Source: Streptomyces cadmiisoli (lineage in GTDB: Bacteria; Actinomycetota; Actinomycetes; Streptomycetales; Streptomycetaceae). Taken from it: a DNA stretch of 64,000 nt. The position numbers and the translations under genes were made by a program. The stretch spans positions 8,184,001-8,248,000 of the forward strand of contig NZ_CP030073.1 of NCBI RefSeq assembly GCF_003261055.1, given 5' to 3'. Below the pieces are notes generated by a model. The model saw nothing but the letters and a program-made list of their open reading frames with translations, was not told the origin of the DNA and ran no database searches. Positions 15,965-24,097 of the stretch are shown one piece after another (the stretch's first letter is position 1; each line of letters begins with the position of its first letter).

Positions 15965-18076
15965 CTACGCCGGTCGCCCCGGTCCCGGCACGGGGCCGAC
16001 GCCGTCGCGGGCCAGGGCACCGGGCCACCAGGCCCGGGGGCCGATGTCCATCACCAGCCCGGGCACCAGCAGCGAGCGGACCACGAGGGTGTCCAGCAGC
16101 ACACCGAAGGCCACGATGAACGCGATCTGCACCAGGAAGGCCAGCGGGATCACCATCAGGGCCGCGAACGTCGCCGCGAGCACCACACCGGCCGAGGTGA
16201 TGACTCCCCCCGTCGTGGTCAGACCGCGCAGCACACCCTGCCGCGTGCCGTGGACCAGTGCCTCCTCCCGTACCCGGGACATCAGGAAGATGTTGTAGTC
16301 GACGCCCAGCGCGACGAGGAACACGAATCCGTACAGCGGTACCGACGCGTCCGTGCCGCTGAATCCCAGGAGGTGTTGGAAGACGAGCGCCGAAACGCCC
16401 AGTGTGGCCAGGAAGTTGAGCGCCACGGTCGCCACCAGCAGGACCGGTACGAGCAGGGAGCGCAGCAGCAGGACCAGGATCAGCAGGATGATGCCGAGGA
16501 CAATCGGAATGATCAGGGTGCGGTCCAGTGCGGCGGTCCGCTGGGTGTCGAGCTGCTGGGCGCTGTACCCGCCGACCAGCGCGTTTGCCCCGGGGACGGC
16601 GTGCACGCTCGCCCGCAGCCGTTCGACGGTGTCCTTGGCCGCGTCGCTGTCCGCCGCGGGGCTCAGGGTGGCGTCGATGCGCGCGCGCCCGCCGACCACG
16701 AGCGGCTCGCCGGTGCCCTCGGGGCCCGAGGCGGCGACGGCCTCGGCCGCCGCGACACCCTCGGTGCTCTCCGCCGCCGCCGTGACCTGCGCGACGCGGT
16801 CGGCGTCGGTGATGATGACGGCCGGATTGCCGGATCCGCCGGGGAAATGCGCGCCGAGCGCTTCCTGGGCGGCGACGGAGGGCGCGTCGCCCACGAAGAT
16901 CTCGTCGAGCGGTACGCCCTTGCTGGACAGGGAGGGGGCGAAGGCCGCGAAAACGGCGAGGACGAGCGCGGTCACCAGCCACGTCCGGCGCGGTCTGCGG
17001 TCCACCGCGGCGGCGACCCTGCGCCACACCCCCCGACCCGCCGTGGACGGGTCCGCGGCCTTCGGCCGCGAGGGCCAGTGGGCGGCACGGCCCAGCAGGG
17101 CCAGTACGGCGGGCAGGAAGGTGAGCGTGGAGAGCACGGCGCACACGATGCCGATGGCGCCGACCGGGCCCAGGGCACGGTTGTTGGTGAGCCCGCTCGC
17201 GAGCAGGGCCAGCAGGCCGAGGGCAACGGTGGCGGCACTGGCCGTGATCGCGCCGAACGAGCGGCGTGTCGCCGCCACCGCGGCCGACGCCGGGTCCCCG
17301 CGCAGGGCGAGTTCCTCGCGGAAGCGTGCGGCGAGCAGCAGCGCGTAGTCGGTGGCGGCCCCGATCACCAGGATGGACAGGATGCCCTGCACCTGACCGT
17401 CGACCCTGACCACGTCCCGGTCCGCCAGCGCGTACACGATGGCGCAGGCGAGTGCCAGGGCCAGCACCGCGCCGAGGATGATCACGAACGGGAGCAGGAC
17501 GCTCCGGTGCACCAGGAGCAGGATCAGCAGCACGGCGCCGAGGGCGACGCCCAGCAGCAGTCCGTCGATGCCCGCGAACGCGTCCGAAAGATCGGCCTGG
17601 CTGGCCGCCGGACCCGCGATCCGGGCCGTGGCGCCCGGTACGCTCTGCGCCGCCCGACGCACCTGGTCCAAAACCGTGGGCAACTCCTCGCCCAGGTCGG
17701 GCTTCAGGAGGACGACCGCCTGCATGGCCTCACCGTCGTCGGAGACGCGAGCGGGTGACGGGCGGCCGACGACACCGGCTTCGCCGGCGAGCGCGCCCAC
17801 GGCGTCGGTGGCCGCTGCCCGCTGAGCCTCGGTGACCGGGTCCCCTTCCACCGTCCAGACCACGACGGCGGGCACGGTCTCGAACCGGTCGAACGCCTCA
17901 CGGGCTCTGAGCACCTTGGTGGATTCGGCGCTCTCGGGCAGGAAGGCCGCTTGGTCGTTGGTGGCCACCTCGCCCAGCTTGCCCGCATAGGGCCCGAGCG
18001 TTCCGCCCACGCCCAGCCAGACGAGGAGCAGTGCGAGAGGTATGAGCCACCGGGCCCAACTCGGTGCGGTTCTCAT
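15965..18076 (-). CDS. MMPL-family RND-type exporter
   Basis: 703 residues with two repeats of the MMPL architecture: one N-terminal transmembrane helix (about residues 11-28), an extracytoplasmic domain, a group of five to six helices (about 170-345), a second extracytoplasmic domain (400-510) and a final helix group (515-680). The helix-4 region A-T-D-Y-A-L-L-L-A-A-R-F-R-E-E and its duplicate G-V-D-Y-N-I-F-L-M-S-R-V-R-E-E carry the Asp-Tyr pair used for proton coupling in MmpL proteins. It probably exports a lipid, antibiotic or other hydrophobic compound. A MarR gene is transcribed divergently from a 73-base shared region and is the likely repressor. Confidence 0.88.
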   Translation of the reverse strand: MRTAPSWARWLIPLALLLVWLGVGGTLGPYAGKLGEVATNDQAAFLPESAESTKVLRAREAFDRFETVPAVVVWTVEGDPVTEAQRAAATDAVGALAGEAGVVGRPSPARVSDDGEAMQAVVLLKPDLGEELPTVLDQVRRAAQSVPGATARIAGPAASQADLSDAFAGIDGLLLGVALGAVLLILLLVHRSVLLPFVIILGAVLALALACAIVYALADRDVVRVDGQVQGILSILVIGAATDYALLLAARFREELALRGDPASAAVAATRRSFGAITASAATVALGLLALLASGLTNNRALGPVGAIGIVCAVLSTLTFLPAVLALLGRAAHWPSRPKAADPSTAGRGVWRRVAAAVDRRPRRTWLVTALVLAVFAAFAPSLSSKGVPLDEIFVGDAPSVAAQEALGAHFPGGSGNPAVIITDADRVAQVTAAAESTEGVAAAEAVAASGPEGTGEPLVVGGRARIDATLSPAADSDAAKDTVERLRASVHAVPGANALVGGYSAQQLDTQRTAALDRTLIIPIVLGIILLILVLLLRSLLVPVLLVATVALNFLATLGVSALVFQHLLGFSGTDASVPLYGFVFLVALGVDYNIFLMSRVREEALVHGTRQGVLRGLTTTGGVITSAGVVLAATFAALMVIPLAFLVQIAFIVAFGVLLDTLVVRSLLVPGLVMDIGPRAWWPGALARDGVGPVPGPGRPA

Positions 18077-18118
18077 GGCATCCCAAGCAGTAGGCGAAGT
18101 ATGTCAGCCATCAAGTAT

Positions 18119-18131
18119 CTCAATGGTTGAG
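18119..18131. promoter_or_regulatory. putative MarR operator (CTCAA-TGG-TTGAG)
   Basis: A perfect 5-3-5 inverted repeat lies midway in the 73-base divergent region between the MMPL exporter and marR, just upstream of the marR -10 hexamer. Its A/T-rich arms stand out from the surroundings. Autoregulation plus control of the exporter is the usual MarR arrangement. Confidence 0.5.
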
Positions 18132-18137
18132 TGATCC

Positions 18138-18143
18138 TATACT
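18138..18143 (+). promoter_or_regulatory. marR -10 element TATACT, predicting a leaderless mRNA
   Basis: TATACT ends six bases before the ATG at 18150, so transcription should begin at or next to the start codon. No ribosome binding site precedes the ATG, which agrees with leaderless translation. No good -35 element is visible. Confidence 0.5.
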
Positions 18144-18149
18144 GGGTGC

Positions 18150-18653
18150 ATGAGCGGTACCGGCACGCACTCGCCCTCTCTTCCCGGGAACGACCCCACG
18201 GGGTTGCAGTCCTTCGCTGTCCTGTTGCGCAGGATGAACGGCGAGTTCAACCGCATCGCCCAGGAGTTCGCCCAGGCGCAGGGCCTGCACCTCACCGATG
18301 TGCAGGCCCTGATGGCGATCCTGGACGCCGACGCGGACGGCGCGGACGAACCCGTCACGCCCGGCCGGCTGCGCAAACAGCTCAATCTGACGTCCGGCGC
18401 GATCACCGCCTGCCTGGACCGTCTGGAGAAGGCCGGCCACATCAGGCGCGTCCGGGCGACCGACGACCGCCGCGTGGTCCACCTGCACTACGCGGAGGCG
18501 GGCAGGAGCCTCGCCCGGGAGTACTTCCGCCCACTGGCCCGCAGCACGGACACGGCCCGCGGCCGCTTCACCCCGGACGAACTGGCGGTGGTCGTCCGCT
18601 TCCTCGCCGAGATGAACCGGGAACTGGTCCAGTTGCGGCAGGTGTCAACTTGA
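18150..18653 (+). CDS. MarR-family transcriptional regulator
   Basis: 167 residues. The winged-helix domain spans about residues 40-115, with the recognition region L-N-L-T-S-G-A-I-T-A-C-L-D-R-L-E-K-A-G-H-I-R-R and the wing R-A-T-D-D-R-R-V-V-H-L-H. These features are the standard MarR signature. It is divergent from the MMPL exporter and probably represses both; the inducing ligand is unknown. The ATG at 18150 sits directly after a TATACT -10 element and lacks a ribosome binding site. Confidence 0.85.
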   Translation: MSGTGTHSPSLPGNDPTGLQSFAVLLRRMNGEFNRIAQEFAQAQGLHLTDVQALMAILDADADGADEPVTPGRLRKQLNLTSGAITACLDRLEKAGHIRRVRATDDRRVVHLHYAEAGRSLAREYFRPLARSTDTARGRFTPDELAVVVRFLAEMNRELVQLRQVST

Positions 18654-18660
18654 CCCGGTC

Positions 18661-18691
18661 CTGAGTGACCGCGCCTGGAGGTGGTACTCAG
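18661..18691. terminator. stem-loop after marR, possibly part of an IS605-type right end
   Basis: CTGAGT (18661-18666) pairs with ACTCAG (18686-18691), extendable by ACC/GGT with one bulge. It starts seven bases after the marR stop. It also lies immediately beyond the stop of the minus-strand TnpB remnant, where IS200/IS605 elements keep the structured end that forms omega RNA. Either role is possible. Confidence 0.4.
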
Positions 18692-18696
18692 ACGGC

Positions 18697-18822
18697 TTAC
18701 GGGGTTGCAGGGACGCTTGACTCGCGCCCCGCATTCCGCACCACGGTGCCGCTTTGGGTGATGTTGTGGGAAGCGTTCCGGTCCGCGTCGGACCGCTCCT
18801 CGCGGCGAGCAAGGCTAGGACA
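18697..18822 (-). pseudogene. C-terminal remnant of an IS200/IS605-family TnpB
   Basis: The minus-strand frame ending at TAA 18699-18697 contains D-A-D-R-N-A-S-H-N-I near its end, followed by G-T-V-V-R-N-A-G-R-E-S-S-V-P. That is the conserved C-terminal end of TnpB, where the RuvC aspartate and zinc finger lie. A Cys-Pro-Ser remains where the second CxxC pair is expected, but the partner cysteine is gone, and nothing TnpB-like is readable upstream of about 18822. The element is a dead fragment. It marks an old insertion between marR and the atypical gene at 18938. Confidence 0.6.
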
Positions 18823-18937
18823 TGTGATTCGCTTGATCGCCGACTCGTGGATTTGGGGCAGGTAGCACTGTTCTTGCCCGAAAGGACCCATCCCTCCGGC
18901 ATAGTGCCTATGAAGCACGTCACATCCGGGGGGATTG

Positions 18938-19873
18938 ATGACCACCACTTCTCAGCAGCCGGACGGCAACCGAAGCCCCACGTCAGAAGATGAGCAAGAG
19001 CAGCAGCCCAAGGGGGTTCGTCGCGTTCTGGCTTGGGTCGGCGTCGCAGTATTGGCTGGAGCGGCCTCCACTCTTACGGGGCTGAGCGAGGACGCCATTG
19101 GTTGGGGGGTAGACGCCGTGAGGGCACCCTTTACTGATGACAAACCTGCAGCGCCCATCAGCGTAAGAATCGAACAGGCGGACCCGTATGACAACTGTCT
19201 GAACCAGGAAGGCATGGTCTTCCCAGGCTCCATCAACGACTTGTCGGGCTTCGGTAAGGTCCACGCCGGACCGAAACCGCCCGTGACGACCGAGAAGCAG
19301 CAGCAATCACTGAGGGATCGACGTGCCTGGGATGCGGCTCACGGAGCCATCCCTTCGGACATGACCACCATCTATGTTCACGTACAGGGGAAGAGCGATC
19401 AATCGGTCACTCTAACGGGTCTTTCGATTAATGTCCGGGAGACCGAGGACGCTCCTAGTGGTGTGCGCATGACGTACACGCCGGGCGGGTGCGGTGACGA
19501 CAACGAGAGCCGATTCGCGGTTCAGACAGACCGTCGCAGTCCTCGGGTGAGCTTCATCAACGGTCGGTCCGACTCCGGTGACAAACGCATCGAAGGATTC
19601 CCGGTCCGTGTGACAACTCAGGACACGGAGAATCTCGAACTCGTTGCCTATTCGCTCCACAAGGACACCCGTTTCACATTCTCACTGAACTGGGTGTCAG
19701 GCGACAGGTCCGGGAGCTACGAGATTACTGCCGACGACGGGCAGCCCTTCGAGGTGACTTCGTCGAAGAACGCGAAAACCTACAGCTACACGTCCTGGGA
19801 GAACAACAAAGTAGCCCCTGATCCTTCCGAGACGTGGGACGGCACAATCCCTTACGCGGCGCGGAGGCACTGA
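18938..19873 (+). CDS. single-pass membrane-anchored orphan protein
   Basis: 311 residues from ATG 18938, which follows GGGGGG. A hydrophilic N terminus (Gln/Glu/Ser-rich, about 25 residues, then Lys-Gly-Val-Arg-Arg) precedes one hydrophobic segment (about residues 31-48), and the rest is a soluble, Asp/Ser/Thr-rich domain with a few cysteines, presumably outside the cell. I recognise no family. Codon use is clearly less G/C-biased than in flanking genes (TTC/TTT, AAT, CGT and TCT appear freely), and a TnpB remnant sits directly upstream, so acquisition by transfer is likely. No partner gene is evident. Confidence 0.65.
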   Translation: MTTTSQQPDGNRSPTSEDEQEQQPKGVRRVLAWVGVAVLAGAASTLTGLSEDAIGWGVDAVRAPFTDDKPAAPISVRIEQADPYDNCLNQEGMVFPGSINDLSGFGKVHAGPKPPVTTEKQQQSLRDRRAWDAAHGAIPSDMTTIYVHVQGKSDQSVTLTGLSINVRETEDAPSGVRMTYTPGGCGDDNESRFAVQTDRRSPRVSFINGRSDSGDKRIEGFPVRVTTQDTENLELVAYSLHKDTRFTFSLNWVSGDRSGSYEITADDGQPFEVTSSKNAKTYSYTSWENNKVAPDPSETWDGTIPYAARRH

Positions 19874-20016
19874 CCGTAGCCTCCGAAGGGTGCGCAGCCG
19901 AGGGCCGACCGAACTCCCAACGGCGCTCCCCGCGGGCTGTTCGCGCAGGGCGCTGCCGACGTGATCTGCGCGGGCGCCACACACCACTGGGAGGCGGGAC
20001 GTCAATCCGCGCGGAC

Positions 20017-20133
20017 TCAGGCGCGCTTCGAGTGGGCGCGTCGGTGTTTGCGCCATTGCTTGTGGAGGACGAGGCAGGTGTGGGCGATCACGGCGGCGCC
20101 GGCGCTGATGGCCAGCAGGGTCCATTGGTTCAC
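20017..20133 (-). CDS. possible small single-helix membrane protein
   Basis: The minus-strand frame from GTG 20133 to TGA 20017 encodes 38 residues: a hydrophobic stretch of about 20 (starting W-T-L-L-A-I-S-A-G and ending L-V-L-H), then a basic tail of Lys, Arg and His. Third positions are mostly G or C. The frame stays open further upstream with a Pro/Arg-rich sequence, but no start is evident there. It may be a real small membrane protein or the 3' remnant of a larger gene. The rest of the 19874-20270 gap holds nothing I can support. Confidence 0.3.
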   Translation of the reverse strand: MNQWTLLAISAGAAVIAHTCLVLHKQWRKHRRAHSKRA

Positions 20134-20257
20134 CAACAGCTCAACGACCGGGGGCCGTTGGGGTTCGCGGTGTCGCGCGGCGGAATCCGGTGCCGCGCGA
20201 CGCGGCGGAGGCGGGGGCGTTCGGTGGGGTGCGGGTCGACCCGTCGGGCACGGCCCG

Positions 20258-20287
20258 GAGGCCGGTGACCTCAGAGGCCGGTGACCT
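20258..20287. repeat. 14-bp tandem duplication across a stop codon
   Basis: GAGGCCGGTGACCT occurs at 20258-20271 and again at 20274-20287, a 16-base period. The second copy encodes the final residues of the DUF4139 protein and the first lies just past its stop. It looks like a local slippage duplication. Confidence 0.6.
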
Positions 20288-21830
20288 TGGAGTTCGCCGT
20301 GACCTCGTAGACGAGGGTGACGGTGCGCCGACCGCCGGGCGGCAGGGGGATGTTCCAGCGCACGATGCCGTCCGCGTCGATCGCCTGGGGCGCGGGGGAG
20401 CAGGCCTCCTTGCGCAGGCGTACCTCCACCGCCGAGACCTCCGAGACCGGGATCCGTTCCCGGAGGGCGATCACGGTGTCGCCGTCCTCGGCCGGGGCGG
20501 AGAACCTGGAGAGGTGCAGACGGACGGTGCGGGTGACGACGGTCCGCTGGGTGATGCCGGCGGTGTCGCGGGTCTCCTCGGTCTGCCGCAGCACCCGGTG
20601 GTCGTCGCGGCTGCCGAAGGCGAGGTCGACCGGGGCGCCGGGGGCGGCGAAGTCGAGCGTGCCGCGTCCGCTGAAACCGCCGGCACGGACGAGGTCGACG
20701 GGCCCGGCGAGCAGGGCGTGGCCGGACACGTTGTCGAACCGCACCACCTGGCTGACCAGGGGCGACAGCTCGGGTGAGCAGGTGTACTCGCTGCTCGGGC
20801 GGGTGATGAAGGAGGACAGCGGTATCCGGTGGGCGCGGCCGTCCGAGGGCACGGAGATCCGCGCGGGGGCGTGCAGGACGCGCACCTCGCCGCCGTCGTC
20901 CACGCCCGGCAGCCCGAGCACCGGCACCGGACCGAGGTCCGCGACGTCCTCCTCGCGCAGTTCCACGTGGACGGTGCGGCGGTCCTCGGGTGAGCGGTCC
21001 TCCAGCGTCAGCCGGTCCTCGTCGAGCCGCGGCGGCTCGGCGGCCTGCGCGGTGCGAGCCGTCGACAAGGTCAGCTTCACGTCCGACCAGTCCTCGCCGG
21101 TGCGTTGCCAGACCACCGCCTCACTGTCGAACGTGAGGGACTCCCCGTCGAGCACGGCCCGGTAGGCGGGCCGCCACAGTGCGCACGGGGTGAGGTGACT
21201 CAGCCGCAGCTCGGCGGGCCCGGCGGCCGCGGCCTCGACGGCCACCTCGATGTGGGCGACGAGCTCGGCGGGCTCCGCCTCGGCGAGACGCACGGCCAGC
21301 TCGGCCTCGGAGAGTTCCGCGGCGAGCCGCGTCAGCCGGGCCTCCGTGATGCGCAGTTGCTCGCCGCAGGAATGGCGTTCGTCGTCCACCCGGTCCAGTT
21401 CCCGCGTCCAGCGGGCCTGTTCGGCCTCTCCGAAGCCCGCGCCCTCGCCGATCTCCCGCAGCAGGTCGGCGGCGAGCCGGCCGAGCAGATCGAGGCGGGC
21501 ACGGAGCCGGTCGCGCCGCCGTCCCAGAGTGAGCCGCTCGTCCTCCAGGGCCGCCACGCGGTGGCGCAGGGCGGAGTCGTCCTCGGCGGGCCGCGGCGCG
21601 CGCGGTGTCCAGCTGCGCACGATCCGCGCGTCGAGCACGGTCGCCGGGTGTTCGGCGGTCAGTTCGGCATGCAGGGTGCGGTCGACGGCCAACGCGCTGA
21701 CCGGTCCGAGGCGCAGCCGCTGGGTGCCGGCCTCCAGTTCCAGCTCGACCGCGCGCTCGACGTGGGCGCGGTCCTCCAGACATGTGACGGCGGTGACGGG
21801 GAGGGCGATCGGCTCCGGTGTCGTGGACAT
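20271..21830 (-). CDS. DUF4139 domain protein (mucoidy-inhibitor MuiA-like), first of a pair
   Basis: 519 residues. The N-terminal 100 residues match the DUF4140 beta domain that begins MuiA-like proteins (V-T-A-V-T-C-L-E-D-R-A-H-V-E-R). Residues about 100-205 are a charged, Leu/Arg/Glu-rich coiled coil, and the remainder is the DUF4139 beta-rich domain (L-S-H-L-T-P-C-A-L-W-R-P-A-Y-R-A, then R-T-G-E-D-W-S-D-V-K-L-T-L-S-T-A). There is no signal peptide, so it should be cytoplasmic. The biochemical role of the family is not known. It lies eight bases downstream of a second DUF4139 gene, so the two are one operon and may form a heteromer. Confidence 0.75.
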   Translation of the reverse strand: MSTTPEPIALPVTAVTCLEDRAHVERAVELELEAGTQRLRLGPVSALAVDRTLHAELTAEHPATVLDARIVRSWTPRAPRPAEDDSALRHRVAALEDERLTLGRRRDRLRARLDLLGRLAADLLREIGEGAGFGEAEQARWTRELDRVDDERHSCGEQLRITEARLTRLAAELSEAELAVRLAEAEPAELVAHIEVAVEAAAAGPAELRLSHLTPCALWRPAYRAVLDGESLTFDSEAVVWQRTGEDWSDVKLTLSTARTAQAAEPPRLDEDRLTLEDRSPEDRRTVHVELREEDVADLGPVPVLGLPGVDDGGEVRVLHAPARISVPSDGRAHRIPLSSFITRPSSEYTCSPELSPLVSQVVRFDNVSGHALLAGPVDLVRAGGFSGRGTLDFAAPGAPVDLAFGSRDDHRVLRQTEETRDTAGITQRTVVTRTVRLHLSRFSAPAEDGDTVIALRERIPVSEVSAVEVRLRKEACSPAPQAIDADGIVRWNIPLPPGGRRTVTLVYEVTANSKVTGL

Positions 21831-21838
21831 GGGATGTG

Positions 21839-23929
21839 TCAGCTCCTGCGGTTGCCGCCTGTCAGGGCCTTGCCGGCCGGGATACGGATTTCATAGCCAC
21901 CGTCGAGAGCGGCGGTGCCGCCGGCGGGCAGCCGGATCCGCCACAGGCGGGTTCCCGGGACGCGGTGTTCCGGGTCCTCGGCGTTCTCGGGCCGTGTCCA
22001 GTCGGCGCGTTCCTCGATCCGGACGTCCGCGTCGGAGGTGACCGGAACGCGTTCGCGCACCTCCACGGTGACGGGTACGGGAAGCCGGTTGGCCAGTTCC
22101 ACATGGACGCGGTGGTCGAGCACCGTGGTGTTGTTGCGCAGCCCCGAGGTCGACTCATGCTGGTTCGTACGGCGAGTGACGCCGATGGCCTCGGCCGGAC
22201 CGAGTCCCACCCGGCACACACCGCCGGGGGCGAGGGTGGGCAGTGCGGTCGTGAGCAGGAAGTCCCCGTCCACGGTGACCTCCACCGGGCCGGCCAGCAG
22301 CGCCTGATCGGTGGCGTTGGAGACGACCAGCGTCGAGTACACGATCTGCTCCACGGCCGGTACGCAGATGTACTCGGTATGCAGACCCACGGGTATCTCG
22401 CCGACGGTGACGGTGTGCCAGGTGCCGTCCGAGGGGATGTCGGCGGGGGCCGCGGCATCGAACCGGTGGTCGAAGGAGCCCGCCGACTCGCGGGGCGGCA
22501 CGGCGTGTCCGGGCCGCGGCAGCGCGGCCACCGCTTCGGCACGACCCCGGTACTCGGCGGTGACCGCGTCGTAGGCGGAGCCGGGGAACAGCCGGCCTCG
22601 GCGGGCCTGCTGCTCGTCGGGGCCGTACAGGACGAGAGCGGCGTAGTCGAGCTCGTCACCGCTCGGCTGCGGCGGCCCGACCGCGCGTGGCCGCTGCGGC
22701 GGCGCGGGCGCGGCGGGGGCCGCGGACGCCCGTGCGCGTGCCGGTGCGGCCCGGCCGGGCGCGGCCGGTGCCAGGGCGGCGGGGGGTGCTGCGGGCCTGC
22801 CGCCGGGTACCGGAAGCGGAGCGGGCGGCCCGCCGTAACCCGGCATGGGCGGCGGAGGCGGTGGCGGCAGCGGAGCGGACGCGGGGCCACCGGCAACGGC
22901 TCCGAATCCCGAGCCGCCGGTCAGGGACTCGGGTACCGCGCCGCCGCCGGCGACGGGCCTGCGCGCCGCTCCGACGGCGACGGGCACGGACGTGCGCTCG
23001 GCGTCCCGGCGGGAGCCCGCCCCGTCGTATCCCGTGAACAGGTCGGCCAACCCCGCGGGCGGTTCACGCCAGCCGGAGGGCGCCGGGGCGGGCTGACGGC
23101 GTCCGATCCGTACCGATCGGAGCCGGGGCAGGTCGGTGCCGCGCCGCAGGTCGGCGGTGGCCAGGGCGAGGCGCACGCCGGTCCAGTCCTCGCCCGTGCG
23201 CTGGGCGACCGAGGCGCGCAGCAAGAGGTGTCCGTCGGCCTCGCCCTGATGGTGTGTGAGCCGGTAGGCCGGTACCCAGACGGCGCCGGGCACCCCGTAC
23301 TCCACCTCCACCTCCACGTTCGTGTCCGCGGTGCCGTCGAGGGTCAGGGCCGCGCACATCGTGGTTTCCACATGTGCGGACGGGGCGTCGGTGGAAGCGC
23401 GGGCGTACCTGTCGGCGGCGATGTCGAGTTCGTGCTCGGCGAGTCGCAGCGCCTCCTCCAGTTCGAGGAGGCCGGTGTGCAGCCCGGTCAGCCGCCGGTC
23501 GACGAAGTCGGCGAGCTCGAGCCAGGCGTCGACCGGGGTGCGGCGGTGCGGGTCGTCACGCTTGCGTGGCGGAGGGACCGGGCGCAGGGCGCCGACCTCC
23601 TCGATCAGCGCGAGTTGCCGGTCGCGGCGCTCCCGCGCCGCCGCGCAGACGTCGCGCAGCCGTTCCACTTTGCGACGCAACTCGTCGGCGTCGGACCCGA
23701 CCGGCTCGGCCTCGACCTCCACCCGCGCCTCGGTGACACGCACACCGGGGGTGCCGACGACACGCGCCCGCAGTGAGCCCGGGTCCAGCGAGCGGGGAAG
23801 TCCCGTCACCCGTACATGTCCGCCCGTCGGCGCGCTGCCTCGGGCAAGACGGCGGCAGAGCGCGCCCTGCGCGTACACCACCACCGAATCGAGCGTCGAT
23901 GCCCATCGCCGGGCTGCCTCGGCCGTCAT
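21839..23929 (-). CDS. DUF4139 domain protein with proline-rich linker, second of a pair
   Basis: 696 residues from ATG 23929. The DUF4140-like N domain (S-V-V-V-Y-A-Q-G-A-L-C-R-R) is followed by an Arg/Glu-rich coiled coil (about 90-180) and the DUF4139 part (W-V-P-A-Y-R-L-T-H-H, R-T-G-E-D-W-T-G-V-R-L-A-L-A-T). This domain is split by a low-complexity insert of about 150 residues (roughly 300-440) rich in Pro, Ala and Gly with a run of eight prolines. The C-terminal beta region then resumes and ends with W-R-I-R-L-P-A-G-G. No signal peptide is present. It is first in the two-gene DUF4139 operon; a longer GTG start at 23944 is possible. Confidence 0.75.
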   Translation of the reverse strand: MTAEAARRWASTLDSVVVYAQGALCRRLARGSAPTGGHVRVTGLPRSLDPGSLRARVVGTPGVRVTEARVEVEAEPVGSDADELRRKVERLRDVCAAARERRDRQLALIEEVGALRPVPPPRKRDDPHRRTPVDAWLELADFVDRRLTGLHTGLLELEEALRLAEHELDIAADRYARASTDAPSAHVETTMCAALTLDGTADTNVEVEVEYGVPGAVWVPAYRLTHHQGEADGHLLLRASVAQRTGEDWTGVRLALATADLRRGTDLPRLRSVRIGRRQPAPAPSGWREPPAGLADLFTGYDGAGSRRDAERTSVPVAVGAARRPVAGGGAVPESLTGGSGFGAVAGGPASAPLPPPPPPPMPGYGGPPAPLPVPGGRPAAPPAALAPAAPGRAAPARARASAAPAAPAPPQRPRAVGPPQPSGDELDYAALVLYGPDEQQARRGRLFPGSAYDAVTAEYRGRAEAVAALPRPGHAVPPRESAGSFDHRFDAAAPADIPSDGTWHTVTVGEIPVGLHTEYICVPAVEQIVYSTLVVSNATDQALLAGPVEVTVDGDFLLTTALPTLAPGGVCRVGLGPAEAIGVTRRTNQHESTSGLRNNTTVLDHRVHVELANRLPVPVTVEVRERVPVTSDADVRIEERADWTRPENAEDPEHRVPGTRLWRIRLPAGGTAALDGGYEIRIPAGKALTGGNRRS

Positions 23930-24097
23930 GCGCCCCCACCCCACCCGTCCCCGTGTTCGTCCGGGGGAAGCCTACGCGAGGGCATGCCGTCCGGCGTCGT
24001 CCGATGCCGACGTCAGCGCGGTCCTGCGGACTCGTCGCCAGGGCCCCGTCGCCGCAGGACACCCGGCGCGTCCGGACATGTCGTGAGTCCCGCCGGA

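Noticed and set aside
22687..22900. Proline-rich frame considered as a possible collagen-like or PPE gene
   Set aside because: It is the linker inside the DUF4139 protein on the minus strand; the flanking domain halves are in one continuous frame.
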